Source of the DNA: Oscillospiraceae bacterium
Lineage (GTDB): Bacteria; Bacillota; Clostridia; Oscillospirales; Ruminococcaceae
Direction: 5' to 3'
Length of the DNA: 64,000 nt
Assembly (NCBI GenBank): GCA_900768995.1
Contig: CAAGEZ010000036.1
Location: 17,949-81,948, forward strand
The notes under the pieces are model-generated. The model saw only the letters and a list, made by a program, of their open reading frames with translations. It was not told the origin of the DNA and did no database searches. This document shows, in pieces, positions 34,536-43,114 of this stretch. Every line of letters starts with the position of its first letter. The stretch's first letter is position 1. The position numbers and the translations under genes were made by a program.

Positions 34536-35474
34536 TTATTCTTCCGAAGTCTCTTCCGTCTCGGCATTTTCATCGGTGCTCTCCTCAGCGGATTCACCGC
34601 CAAGTGCCTCAGGGTCGCTGTCAGCAGCCACTGCGGGAGCTGCATCACCTGCCGAAAGGATAGTTGCTGCATAGTTTATCTCACGGTAGCTTACGTTCTT
34701 GACAGCCAGCTCAACATCGGAAAATTCAACGTAGTAGTTGTAAGAGCGGTCATAGCCCTGCTCAGGATCAGTGAAATAATATCTGTAGCAGTATGTGGAG
34801 TCATTGGACACTGTGCGCTTGATGTAATAGGGCTTAAGTCCAAGCTTCTTGTTAACGTTCTTGATGCTCATACCGTATTCAAGGGAGTTCTGGTCAAGCA
34901 TCTCAGCCATTTTTCTGCCCTTCCAGTTGAGCTTGAGCTGAGTAAAATCATAATACTCAACAGCGCTGATAAGGTCGTCATCGCCCACAGTCAGGAGGAT
35001 TACCCACCTTGGCTGCTCCGAACCGCTGACCTTTGTGGTCTTGTCGGAAATGCAGATATAATCGAAATCGGTCATATTGTTTATCATACCGTTCACGCTT
35101 TTTTCGGTGAAGGTAAGACCCGTTTCAGACTCGGCATATGCAACATTTCTGCCCACAGGTATCTTCTGAGCGGCGTTGTATCCGTCGCTTGCGGAGAAAA
35201 GCTGGGAAACGAGAACGATTATCACAACAACGGCAATGAGCGCAAGGCATATCACCGCAGCTTTTATTTTCTTTCCCACAGCAGCCTTTTCCTCGGGGGT
35301 GCGCTGCTTCTTTTCCTTTTTGGGCTTTGCTTCTTTCTTTGGCTTGCCCTGTTTTTTCACTCTTCCCTTGTCGTCAATGTTGTCGGGGAGAACGGGTGCG
35401 TCAAGCTCTGCGCCGCAGGCTTCGCAGAATATATTTCCATCAGGGCATTCGCTGCCGCATTTTTTACAGATCAT
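34536..35474 (-). CDS. Zinc-ribbon membrane protein, unknown function
   Basis: This 312-residue protein starts with a zinc ribbon (CKKCGSECPDGNIFCEACGAEL, four Cys). A very basic Lys/Pro linker and one membrane helix (AAVICLALIAVVVIIVLVSQLF, about 88-110) follow. The outer domain of about 170 residues repeats the pattern of small beta-rich lipoprotein-like domains, and the tail is acidic (ESAEESTDENAETEETSEE). No enzyme motif is seen. The layout is common among clostridial envelope proteins. Confidence 0.7.
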   Translation of the reverse strand: MICKKCGSECPDGNIFCEACGAELDAPVLPDNIDDKGRVKKQGKPKKEAKPKKEKKQRTPEEKAAVGKKIKAAVICLALIAVVVIIVLVSQLFSASDGYNAAQKIPVGRNVAYAESETGLTFTEKSVNGMINNMTDFDYICISDKTTKVSGSEQPRWVILLTVGDDDLISAVEYYDFTQLKLNWKGRKMAEMLDQNSLEYGMSIKNVNKKLGLKPYYIKRTVSNDSTYCYRYYFTDPEQGYDRSYNYYVEFSDVELAVKNVSYREINYAATILSAGDAAPAVAADSDPEALGGESAEESTDENAETEETSEE

Positions 35475-35543
35475 TTTATTCAGCCTTTCCTTAAAGATGT
35501 TATATATGTATCCTTTAAATAGTTACAAATCAGTTACAAGTTA

Positions 35544-35572
35544 ATCATACCACATTTTTGAACTTTTGTCAA
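35544..35572 (-). promoter_or_regulatory. Promoter of the zinc-ribbon gene
   Basis: TTGACA (35572-35567) and TATGAT (35549-35544) on the minus strand have a 17-base spacer. Confidence 0.75.
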
Positions 35573-35722
35573 CAGAATCGGCGTTTTTAATACATTTTTA
35601 ATACTGAGTTTAGTTTCGCAGGATTTTAAATCACATATTTCAGTTTTATCTAACATATATGCAATAAAATATGATTTTAAATGATATTTTGCAAGTTAAT
35701 AATATTTTTCTTGCAAAAGCTA

Positions 35723-35751
35723 TTGACAAAATTGTTTTTATATGGTAAAAT
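35723..35751 (+). promoter_or_regulatory. Promoter of the ANTAR-dapF-dapL operon
   Basis: TTGACA (35723-35728) and TAAAAT (35746-35751) have a 17-base spacer and lie about 30 bases before the ATG. The rest of the 35475-35781 gap is AT-rich and shows no other feature. Confidence 0.8.
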
Positions 35752-35781
35752 GAATATATTGAATGAAAGGAGATACCGTTT

Positions 35782-36357
35782 ATGCCGCCAGTAAAAGCTA
35801 TTATCGCTGCAGCCTCGGAGGATATCAGAGCCAGCCTGTCATCAATGTGCGCAGAAGCTGAGATATCCGACATAACCGTTAATGACGGCGGAAATGTCAG
35901 GGAACTTTTTGCGGAGCATAATTACGATATCGCCCTTCTTGTCCTCCCCTTTTCGGACAGATTCGGTGCCGATACCGCCGCATATCTCGGCAAAAGCTAT
36001 GATACTCAGACTATCGCCTTTGTCCCCTCAAAGGTGTATGACGATGTGTGCATAAAGCTGTCGGGGTCGGGTATCCTTATCCTGCCCAAATCAGCTCCCA
36101 GGTCACTCATCGTAAATGCACTCCGCAATGCCGTTCACGTCAAGGATAAGCTGGACGGTCTCAGGGACGAAAAGCGTGTGCTTACGGAAATGGTCAATGA
36201 AATGAAGCTTGTGAGCCGTGCAAAATGCGTTCTTATCGAGTATCTGCGAATTTCCGAAAAGGAAGCTCACCGACAGATGCAGAAGCGTGCAATGGACCAG
36301 AGGATAACCCTTTCGGAAGTGGCTATGGACATTCTCAAGACATATGAATACAATTAA
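35782..36357 (+). CDS. ANTAR-domain RNA-binding regulator with pseudo-receiver domain
   Basis: ANTAR proteins bind paired RNA hairpins and prevent transcription termination. This 191-residue protein has an N-terminal receiver-like domain (1-115), a coiled linker and a C-terminal ANTAR domain (LVSRAKCVLIEYLRISEKEAHRQMQKRAMDQRITLSEVAMDIL). The usual phospho-acceptor Asp is absent; the strand reads YDIALLVLPFSD, so phosphorylation control is unlikely. AAAGGAG precedes the ATG. It is followed by dapF and dapL, whereas such genes often lie near glutamine synthetase. Confidence 0.85.
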   Translation: MPPVKAIIAAASEDIRASLSSMCAEAEISDITVNDGGNVRELFAEHNYDIALLVLPFSDRFGADTAAYLGKSYDTQTIAFVPSKVYDDVCIKLSGSGILILPKSAPRSLIVNALRNAVHVKDKLDGLRDEKRVLTEMVNEMKLVSRAKCVLIEYLRISEKEAHRQMQKRAMDQRITLSEVAMDILKTYEYN

Positions 36358-36372
36358 GGAAGTGCTTTCTTT

Positions 36373-37209
36373 ATGAAGTTTACAAAAATGCAGGGCATCG
36401 GCAATGATTATATCTACGTCAACTGCTTTGAGGAAAAGGTCGATGACCCGGAAAGGGTGTCGCAGATAGTGAGCGACCGTCATTTCGGCATCGGCGGCGA
36501 CGGACTTGTGCTCATTATGCCCTCGGACAAAGCAGACTTTCGTATGAGAATGTTCAACGCTGATGGCAGCGAGGGAAATATGTGCGGAAATGCCACCCGC
36601 TGCATCGGCAAGTTTGTCTATGATAACGGGCTTACTGACAAAACCGAGATCACTCTTGAAACCAAAAGCGGTATCAAATATCTGACCCTTTATCCCGAAA
36701 ACGGAAAGGTCAAAACTGTTCTTGTGAATATGGGCAAGGCTGTGCTCACTCCTGCGGATATACCGATGAAAGCGGAGGGCGAAAGCTTTATAAACAAGCC
36801 CATCGAGGTACTGGGCAGCGAAGTTTATATCACCGCCGTTTCAATGGGCAATCCCCACGCTGTGACATATGTTGATGATGTTATGTCCCTTGACCTTGAA
36901 AAAATAGGCCCTGCATTTGAAAATCACCCAATTTTCCCCGAAAGGGTCAACACCGAATTTATAAAGGTCCTTGACAGTCACACCATTCAGATGAGAGTGT
37001 GGGAACGTGGCTCGGGAGAGACCTGGGCGTGCGGAACGGGTGCTTGCGCTGCGGCTGTGGCATCGGTGAAAAACGGCTATTTCAAAAACGGCGAGGAGAT
37101 CACCGTAAAGCTCAGAGGCGGCGACCTTTTCATTACTTACAGCACTGACGGAACAGTGCTTATGCGTGGTGCTGCGGAGACAGTATTCACAGGCGAGATA
37201 GATATCTGA
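36373..37209 (+). CDS. dapF: Diaminopimelate epimerase
   Basis: DapF turns LL- into meso-diaminopimelate for lysine and peptidoglycan. The 278-residue protein has MKFTKMQGIGNDYIYVN at the start and the two catalytic cysteines in NMCGNATRC (about residue 74) and TWACGTGACA (about residue 221). The two half-domains are symmetric, as expected. It follows the ANTAR gene by 15 bases and precedes dapL by 13, so the last two steps to meso-DAP are encoded together. Confidence 0.96.
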   Translation: MKFTKMQGIGNDYIYVNCFEEKVDDPERVSQIVSDRHFGIGGDGLVLIMPSDKADFRMRMFNADGSEGNMCGNATRCIGKFVYDNGLTDKTEITLETKSGIKYLTLYPENGKVKTVLVNMGKAVLTPADIPMKAEGESFINKPIEVLGSEVYITAVSMGNPHAVTYVDDVMSLDLEKIGPAFENHPIFPERVNTEFIKVLDSHTIQMRVWERGSGETWACGTGACAAAVASVKNGYFKNGEEITVKLRGGDLFITYSTDGTVLMRGAAETVFTGEIDI

Positions 37210-37222
37210 AAGGACGAAAAAA

Positions 37223-38425
37223 ATGGTTAAGATAAACGAAAATTTCCTTACAATGAAGAAAAATTACCTCTTTATCGATATTGCCAAAAGACTCAAAGCA
37301 TTCACCGCCGCCAATCCCGACAAGCCCCTTATCAGAATGGGCATCGGCGATGTTACCCTCCCCCTTGCCCCCGTTGTCGTTGAGGCTATCAAGAAGGCTG
37401 CCGATGAAATGGGCGTTAAGGAGACCTTCCGTGGCTATGAGGACAGCGGCACGGGCTATGATTTTCTCAAGGAAGCCATTGCCGGATATTACAGGAGCTT
37501 CGGCGTTTCACTGGAGCTTTCCGAAATTCGTGTGAATGACGGCGCAAAGGCTGACTGCGGCAATATTACGGATATTTTCGGCGACGGCAACACCATTCTC
37601 GTAACAGACCCTGCATATCCCGTTTATGTTGATTCAAACATTATGGCAGGCAGAGAGGTCATCTATGCCGATTCCAACGAGGAGAACGGCTTTGCGGCAA
37701 TGCCCGACGAAAATGTTCACGCCGATATCATTTACCTCTGCTCCCCCAACAATCCCACAGGCTCTGTTTATACAAAATCCCAGCTTAAGGAATGGGTGGA
37801 TTATGCACTGAAAAATGAAGCTGTCATCATCTTTGACTCCGCATATGAAGCATTCATCTCCGACCCTGAGCTTCCAAGGAGCATTTATGCTGTGGAGGGC
37901 GCAAAGAAGTGTGCCATTGAGATGTGCTCACTGTCCAAAACCGCAGGCTTCACAGGCACACGCTGCGGCTACACCATTATCCCCGAGGAGCTTATCGTAA
38001 AAGCTTCTGACGGCACAGACGTGAGCCTTGCTCAGATATGGGGACGCAGACAGGGCAGCAAGTTCAACGGCGTTTCCTATCCCATTCAGAGAGGTGCGGA
38101 GGCTGTTTTCACCCCCGAGGGACAGAAGCAGACCCACGAAGCCATTGATTATTACAGAAGAAACGCAAAGGTCATGGCAGACGCTCTCACCGAACTTGGT
38201 ATCAAGTTCACAGGTGGCATCAACTCCCCCTACATCTGGCTCAAATGCCCCAACAATATGGGCAGCTGGGAATTTTTCGATTATCTCTTAAACAACATTC
38301 AGGTAGTGGGCACTCCCGGCGAGGGCTTCGGAAAGAACGGCGCAGGCTGGTTCAGACTTACCGCTTTCGGAACATATGAAAACACTGTTGAAGCTATGAG
38401 AAGACTCAAAGAGCTGTTGAAGTAA
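37223..38425 (+). CDS. dapL: LL-diaminopimelate aminotransferase
   Basis: DapL converts tetrahydrodipicolinate directly to LL-diaminopimelate, bypassing the acylated DapD/E route. The 400-residue fold-type I PLP enzyme has VNENFLTMKKNYLFIDIAKR-like start (here INENF...), SPNNPTG, the PLP lysine in CSLSKTAGFTGTRCGY (about residue 236) and a GEGFGKNGAGWFRLTAFG end. This pathway is found in plants, Chlamydia and many anaerobic Firmicutes. It is the last gene before the IS remnant. Confidence 0.95.
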   Translation: MVKINENFLTMKKNYLFIDIAKRLKAFTAANPDKPLIRMGIGDVTLPLAPVVVEAIKKAADEMGVKETFRGYEDSGTGYDFLKEAIAGYYRSFGVSLELSEIRVNDGAKADCGNITDIFGDGNTILVTDPAYPVYVDSNIMAGREVIYADSNEENGFAAMPDENVHADIIYLCSPNNPTGSVYTKSQLKEWVDYALKNEAVIIFDSAYEAFISDPELPRSIYAVEGAKKCAIEMCSLSKTAGFTGTRCGYTIIPEELIVKASDGTDVSLAQIWGRRQGSKFNGVSYPIQRGAEAVFTPEGQKQTHEAIDYYRRNAKVMADALTELGIKFTGGINSPYIWLKCPNNMGSWEFFDYLLNNIQVVGTPGEGFGKNGAGWFRLTAFGTYENTVEAMRRLKELLK

Positions 38426-38470
38426 GTATTCTTGCCATTGGAATATGATATAAAAAGCCAAATTGGATTA

Positions 38471-39293
38471 GAGCCTGTTCACATTAAAGTATTGCAATTT
38501 TTGTGAAAACATATTATAATAAACGCATGAGATTAACAAAAGAGCAATTTGCGAAAATAGAGCATTTGATGCCTATACCTCGCAGAAAACCAGAAGTATC
38601 GAATTATGATTTTTTGTGCGCTTTACTGTATATAATCGAAAGCGGCTGCAAATGGAGGGTTTTGCCGAACGAATACGGAAATTGGCACACGATTTATGTC
38701 AGATTTAATCGCTGATGTAAAAACGGAGTAATTGACCGTATTTTTGAGGCATTGCAAGAAGAAAATATCATAGAAATACGCACCGAAATAATTTGCATCG
38801 ACAGTACAAGCATCAAAATTCATCCTGATGCGGCAGGAGCAAGGAAATCAAGCGGCGAGCAGAACATAGGGCGTTCAAAAGGGGGCTCACAACAAAGATT
38901 CATTTGGCTTCCACGTCTGCGAAATTTGCAATGATTTTTTCGGTTATCTGTTGGAAACAAACATGACGCTCCGGAAGGAAGAAAACTTATTGAAAGCTTT
39001 TATTCCAAAGATAAACATTACTTGCTTATGGATAGGGCTTATGAAGATAACGAAACACGTGAACTTGCTGTAAAACAAGACTTTGTACCTGTTGTTCCGC
39101 CAAAAAGAAACCGTAAAAATCCTTGGGAATATGATAAGGAACTTTATAAGTGCCGCAATGAAGTTGAACGATATTTTCTTCGAATAAAGCGTTTTAGACG
39201 CGTTTTTACCCGTTATGATAAACTTGATGTTCTGTATTTGGGGAACCTTACCTTAGCTATGATTTTTGATGCTATTTTAATGTGAACAGGCTC
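38471..39293 (+). mobile_element. IS5-family insertion sequence remnant (IS427-like)
   Basis: This 823-base element is bounded by perfect 18-base inverted repeats, GAGCCTGTTCACATTAAA at the left (38471-38488) and its complement at the right (39276-39293). TA at each outer edge fits a 2-base target duplication. Size, terminal repeats and transposase type point to the IS427 group of IS5. Because the ends are intact, it could still be moved by a transposase supplied in trans. Confidence 0.85.
38527..39285 (+). pseudogene. Broken IS5-family DDE transposase
   Basis: The reading frame begins at 38527 (MRLTKEQFAKIEHLMP, the typical IS5 N-terminus). It is stopped by TGA at 38713-38715 where Trp is expected (RFNR-stop-CKNGVIDRIF). 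It is then shifted near 38880 within the GGLTTKIH region and again near 38945. The DDE residues survive in separate frames: CIDSTSIK, LMDRAYED and CRNEVERYFLRIKRFRR. At least three lesions mean no active transposase is made without extensive recoding. Confidence 0.85.
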
Positions 39294-39327
39294 TAGAGAG
39301 GCTTTATCATCAGGTTATGGCAAATTC

Positions 39328-39948
39328 TTGGATGAAATGAAAACCTTTTCTGGCGCAGCTAGTGATGAATTTGCTTGGTTTTTGGGTGGTGATGTTAGTA
39401 AAGCTGAAAGGGATTATTGGCTTTATGAGGTAAATAAAATTGATGAGAAAATTGTGATTAATGAAGAGAAAATTATTCATACAATCTCATTTATCTCCGG
39501 AACCATAGAGCCATCACCAGATGATGCGTGGAGATTAATATCTAAAAAAGCATCCAAAGAAATGTTAGAAACAGTAGGTGAATCAGGAGCAAAAATTTTT
39601 TTAAAATCCATTTATAAATATGCACGTAAGAAAGGAGATAATGGAATTAAGTATCTGGAAAATAATGGTTTTAAAGGGTATAAATATGAAGTGAAAATCA
39701 TGGGAAAAGGTGGTGCATATAGGCTGCTAGGAAATAGGACTGAATCTGGTGAGATTTTTTGGGAGGTTTTTGAAAAAACACACAAAAGAATAATAGATTT
39801 AATAAATATATGCTCTTTTAAAAAAATTGCACAAAAAATAGTTCTTCACTATGGTTCCTGTGATTTGATTAAATATAAAGAATTATATGAAAAACTAAAA
39901 GAAATGGAATTACCGGTCAGCAAAGATTTTTATATTTATATTTCATAG
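39328..39948 (+). CDS. Hypothetical protein fragment, 5' end lost at the IS element
   Basis: This open frame of 206 residues is AT-rich and unlike its neighbours in codon use. In-frame sense codons continue upstream to the IS edge, and there is no ribosome site at the TTG (39328) or the ATG (39337). It is therefore probably the 3' part of a gene whose beginning was lost. The core VKIMGKGGAYRLLGNRTESGEIFWEVFEKTHKRI faintly recalls RelE/HigB-type toxins, but this is not firm. No family was recognised. Confidence 0.45.
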   Translation: MDEMKTFSGAASDEFAWFLGGDVSKAERDYWLYEVNKIDEKIVINEEKIIHTISFISGTIEPSPDDAWRLISKKASKEMLETVGESGAKIFLKSIYKYARKKGDNGIKYLENNGFKGYKYEVKIMGKGGAYRLLGNRTESGEIFWEVFEKTHKRIIDLINICSFKKIAQKIVLHYGSCDLIKYKELYEKLKEMELPVSKDFYIYIS

Positions 39949-40062
39949 GGTCGAATTTTAGGACTTTTTTCCAAGAAAATATTTGTATTATTTCCAATTT
40001 GCAAACCCTGTTGCGTCGATTTTAGCTTGTGAAGACAAGTTCTAACATTTTGCACAGCGAAC

Positions 40063-40091
40063 TTGAAAAAATTGCGGAAATATGTTATCCT
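40063..40091 (+). promoter_or_regulatory. Promoter of the HTH protein gene
   Basis: TTGAAA (40063-40068) and TATCCT (40086-40091) are 17 bases apart, just before the AGAGGAG ribosome site. It gives the HTH gene its own transcript, separate from the fragment upstream. Confidence 0.5.
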
Positions 40092-40111
40092 ATATCAGAG
40101 GAGTGATGTCA

Positions 40112-40573
40112 ATGATGCAGTTTTTGACCGAGATGCCCACTGCTGCGGAAAAAGATACCGATGAGCTTGAAAATGAGATAATGAAGGCTGATAATATTGC
40201 GGATTTCCTCGAAAAAAACGAAGAGCATTTAAAGGATATCTCCGTTTCGGACGAGCTTTGCCGTCTCCTTGATGAAAAGGGACTAAAAAAGTCCGATGTT
40301 ATCGCTTCAAGCGGGATAACCATTACCTATGGCTATGACCTGTTCAGCGGTTACAAAAAAAAGAAGCCCTCACGCAATGTGATACTTTCACTCTCACTTG
40401 CAATGCAGCTTGACATTTCTCAGACTCAGAGGCTTCTGAAAATTTCGGGGAACGGTGCTCTTTACCCACGTGTGCCGAGAGATTCCGTGATTATGTATGC
40501 GGTAAACAGATCTCTTACACTGACTGAGACAGATGAGCTCCTTGACAAAAACGGTATGGAAACAATAAGCTGA
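40112..40573 (+). CDS. Helix-turn-helix (XRE-like) protein
   Basis: This 153-residue protein has an acidic N-terminus (TAAEKDTDELENEIMKADNIADFLE) and an HTH-like domain from about residue 60: DELCRLLDEKGLKKSDVIASSGITITYGYDLFSGYKKKKPSRNVILSLSLAMQLDISQTQRLLKISG. That is the Cro/C1 pattern with a conserved YGYDLFSGYKKPSR segment seen in a small clostridial family. The start at 40112 is chosen for spacing from AGAGGAG; ATG codons at 40106 and 40082 are in frame. Base composition matches the host. The role is unknown. Confidence 0.75.
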   Translation: MMQFLTEMPTAAEKDTDELENEIMKADNIADFLEKNEEHLKDISVSDELCRLLDEKGLKKSDVIASSGITITYGYDLFSGYKKKKPSRNVILSLSLAMQLDISQTQRLLKISGNGALYPRVPRDSVIMYAVNRSLTLTETDELLDKNGMETIS

Positions 40574-40580
40574 AAAAAAT

Positions 40581-40636
40581 AAAAAGTCTCCGCACACATT
40601 GCCAAACGAAAATGTGTGCGGAGACTTTTTGTTTTA
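40581..40636 (+). terminator. Strong rho-independent terminator
   Basis: AAAAAGTCTCCGCACACATT pairs perfectly with AATGTGTGCGGAGACTTTTT over a 10-base loop. It ends the HTH gene and also faces the minus-strand operon. Confidence 0.93.
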
Positions 40637-40708
40637 TTTTTTAATGTTCATATGAGGAACACTGCACGGTGTATGGTATATATACGCTTTATCTTGAAAA
40701 ACAAGTTA

Positions 40709-41095
40709 TTACTTGGCATCGGTGGACTGATATTTTTTAACGCCAAACGAAAAAAACAAGATATGAAACACCCATACCGCCCCGAGAATAATGCGTCCCA
40801 CAGGAACATTTTTCATCATAATAAATCCAACTGACATAAGCAGCGTGACTGTTACCATTAACTTTATTTTGGCTTTTCGTGTCATTCCCCGACCGTTTAC
40901 AAAGCTTTCAAGATTATCCTTGTACAGCTTCGTTTCTCTAAACCAACAGTCAAGATTTTCCGAACTTTTGGCAAAACAAACAGCTGCCGCCATAAGAAAC
41001 GGTGCCGTTGGCAGGATCGGCAGTACCGCTCCCACTGCACCAAGGGCCGTACATATGCAGCCGATGATAATAAGTATTATTTTTTTAAACTTCAT
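40709..41095 (-). CDS. YbaN-family (DUF454) inner-membrane protein
   Basis: This 128-residue protein has three membrane helices and the DUF454 signature: GCICTALGAVGAVLPILPTAPFLMAAAVCFAKSSENLDCWFRETKLY (about residues 12-58). The family is widespread and of unknown function. It is the last gene of an overlapping five-gene operon (4-base overlap with the gene before it) headed by a DtxR-like regulator, so a link to metal handling is plausible by context. Confidence 0.88.
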   Translation of the reverse strand: MKFKKIILIIIGCICTALGAVGAVLPILPTAPFLMAAAVCFAKSSENLDCWFRETKLYKDNLESFVNGRGMTRKAKIKLMVTVTLLMSVGFIMMKNVPVGRIILGAVWVFHILFFSFGVKKYQSTDAK

Positions 41096-41442
41096 TTTTC
41101 CTCCATTCTTAACCGTGACTTTTCCTTTTTGCTTTCAATGATATGCCGCACCGCTGTTATCGGATAATAAAGCATCATTCGTGGTCCCGAGAACCGCATT
41201 ACCTGCCGTATCCTTTCACGCATTTCGGGCTTGTAGCATTGTACCTTGCAATTGGAGCAGAATGTCTTGCTTTCCATAAACGGGCATCTGTCGCTCCTTG
41301 CAAAAGCATATTCCATAAGCTCCGAACATTGGCTGCATAGCGCATTTTCCGACTTATGGACTTTTTTGCAGTAAATATGTATCATCAGCGAAAGTATCTG
41401 CTTTTCACGTTCACGCATTGCCGAAGTTTTGTCATATCTCAT
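41092..41442 (-). CDS. Nitrous-oxide-stimulated-promoter family protein
   Basis: This 116-residue protein has many cysteines: MIHIYCKKVHKS, CSQCSELMEYAFARSDRCPF and FCSNCKVQCYKPEMRERIRQVMRFSGPRMMLYYP. That is the pattern of the small family named after the nitrous-oxide-stimulated promoter of Pseudomonas, probably an iron-sulfur or zinc protein. The biochemical role is unknown. It overlaps both neighbours in the operon (11 and 4 bases), implying coupled translation with the ABC transporter. Confidence 0.8.
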   Translation of the reverse strand: MRYDKTSAMREREKQILSLMIHIYCKKVHKSENALCSQCSELMEYAFARSDRCPFMESKTFCSNCKVQCYKPEMRERIRQVMRFSGPRMMLYYPITAVRHIIESKKEKSRLRMEEK

Positions 41443-43114
41443 ACAGCCTGCCGCCCTCCGCCCTGTATATCCTGTCCGCAGCGGACATTGTGGATTCTCT
41501 GTGGGAAACGAGTATCATACCCTTTTTGTTTTTCTGCTCCGCAAGAGCTTTCAGGATAATCCCCTCATTTATGCTGTCAACATTGCTTGTAGGCTCGTCA
41601 AGAAGAATGAGTCCGCTGCCTCTGAGAAATGCTCTTGCAAGACCAATTCGCTGCTTTTCACCTGCGGAAAGCCTGTCTCCCTGCATACCCACTCTTGTTT
41701 GGTAGCCCTCAGGGAGGCTCATAATAAAATCGTGCACCGATGCCATTTTGCAGGCAGCTTCTATCTCTTCCTGTGTAGCATTCCTCTTGGCTATGCGCAG
41801 ATTATCTTCGATAGTCTCGTCAAAAAGATATGTGCTCTGGCTCACCATCGTTACATTTTCAAGCAGGCTTTCACTGTCGGTATCGTCAATATCACAGCCA
41901 TTGTAAAGGATATCTCCGCTGCTTTTCTGCCAGAAACGTAGCAGGATCTTTAAAAATGTGGATTTTCCGCAGCCGCTCTCCCCAACAATTCCCACAATCT
42001 CGCCTTTTTTCAGATGCATCGAAATATCATTTATGATATTCTTTTCGCCGTCATAAGAAAATGACAGGTCGTTTACTTCAAGTCTGTCAAAATCAAACTT
42101 TCTGCCATTTTCAACAGGTGACACCGCAGGCTTTTCAGACAGCAGATCAAGCACTCTGTCACCGCTTGCAAAGGTCTGAGTGAGATTTCCCGGGAGAAAT
42201 GATATGGCGGTAACAGGACCGAATGAGCCGAATATCGCCGTTATTCCGATAAGCATTCTTCCCGCAGAAACTGCATTTTCATAAACAAGCACAGATCCCA
42301 CAGCAAGAGACGCAAGTATCACAGCGGAAATGGTAAGCTCCGTGGCAGAAGCGGCTCTGACGGTCTTATGCCTGAGCTTTTTTGTCACTTCAAGGAGCAT
42401 ATCCGAGCGGCGGTCAACTTCATTTCTGCGGCTCTCCCCGCCGTTATTGAGAATGATGTCCTTTATTCCCTTGATGCTGTCGAGAAAAAATGCATTGAAT
42501 CCCGAAAATTCACTGCGGTATTTTACTCCGTCATCTTTCAGCTTCCCCGATGTAATGAGCGGAAGGATTATTCCCACTGCAATATACCCCGCAAGTGCCG
42601 TAAGTGCAAGATAAATATTTGACACCTTTGTCACAAATACAAAAACCGTAAGAGAAACTATGACCGCAATGCATACGGGCGATATCGTATGTGCATAAAA
42701 CACTTCAAGGGTCTCGATATCAGCGGTTATCATCGAAATGACCGAGCCCTTTTTCTTTGTTTCAAGCTTTGCGGGACAAAGCCTGCGGAGGGCAGTGAAT
42801 ATCCTGTCACGAAGCACGGCAAGGAGCCTGAATGCGATATAATGGTTCACATACTGCTCGATATATCTGAGCAGTCCCCTGAGTGCTCCGCAGCCGATCG
42901 CCAGTGCCATTATCTGACCGTAGGAAAGAAATATCTCCTCTCCCATTGCTTTTGCGATGCCAACCGCTCCGAAAAGTGTCACGCCCATTGCGCAGATAAA
43001 GCCGAGAGAGCCGTTTATCACCGCAAGTATCATAATATATGCAAGGCTTTCGAGGAGCAGTATAAGGCTTGCCATAATTTTTCCGCCGCTTCTGCGTGAT
43101 GATTTTTTATACAT
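41432..43114 (-). CDS. ABC half-transporter, fused permease/ATPase (second of pair)
   Basis: This 560-residue protein has six N-terminal membrane helices and a C-terminal ATPase with GESGCGKST (Walker A), LSAGEKQRIGLARAF (signature) and LLDEPTSNVDS (Walker B). It forms a heterodimer with the gene before it, overlapping by 8 bases. Such pairs are annotated as CydDC-like, but YbtPQ/IrtAB-type siderophore importers look the same; the DtxR-like regulator favours an iron-linked role. Confidence 0.88.
   Translation of the reverse strand: MYKKSSRRSGGKIMASLILLLESLAYIMILAVINGSLGFICAMGVTLFGAVGIAKAMGEEIFLSYGQIMALAIGCGALRGLLRYIEQYVNHYIAFRLLAVLRDRIFTALRRLCPAKLETKKKGSVISMITADIETLEVFYAHTISPVCIAVIVSLTVFVFVTKVSNIYLALTALAGYIAVGIILPLITSGKLKDDGVKYRSEFSGFNAFFLDSIKGIKDIILNNGGESRRNEVDRRSDMLLEVTKKLRHKTVRAASATELTISAVILASLAVGSVLVYENAVSAGRMLIGITAIFGSFGPVTAISFLPGNLTQTFASGDRVLDLLSEKPAVSPVENGRKFDFDRLEVNDLSFSYDGEKNIINDISMHLKKGEIVGIVGESGCGKSTFLKILLRFWQKSSGDILYNGCDIDDTDSESLLENVTMVSQSTYLFDETIEDNLRIAKRNATQEEIEAACKMASVHDFIMSLPEGYQTRVGMQGDRLSAGEKQRIGLARAFLRGSGLILLDEPTSNVDSINEGIILKALAEQKNKKGMILVSHRESTMSAADRIYRAEGGRLYEI

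Noticed and set aside
39328..40573. HigBA toxin-antitoxin pair
   Set aside because: The first frame lacks a start and differs in base composition from the HTH gene, which has its own promoter 115 bases later. The toxin similarity is weak.
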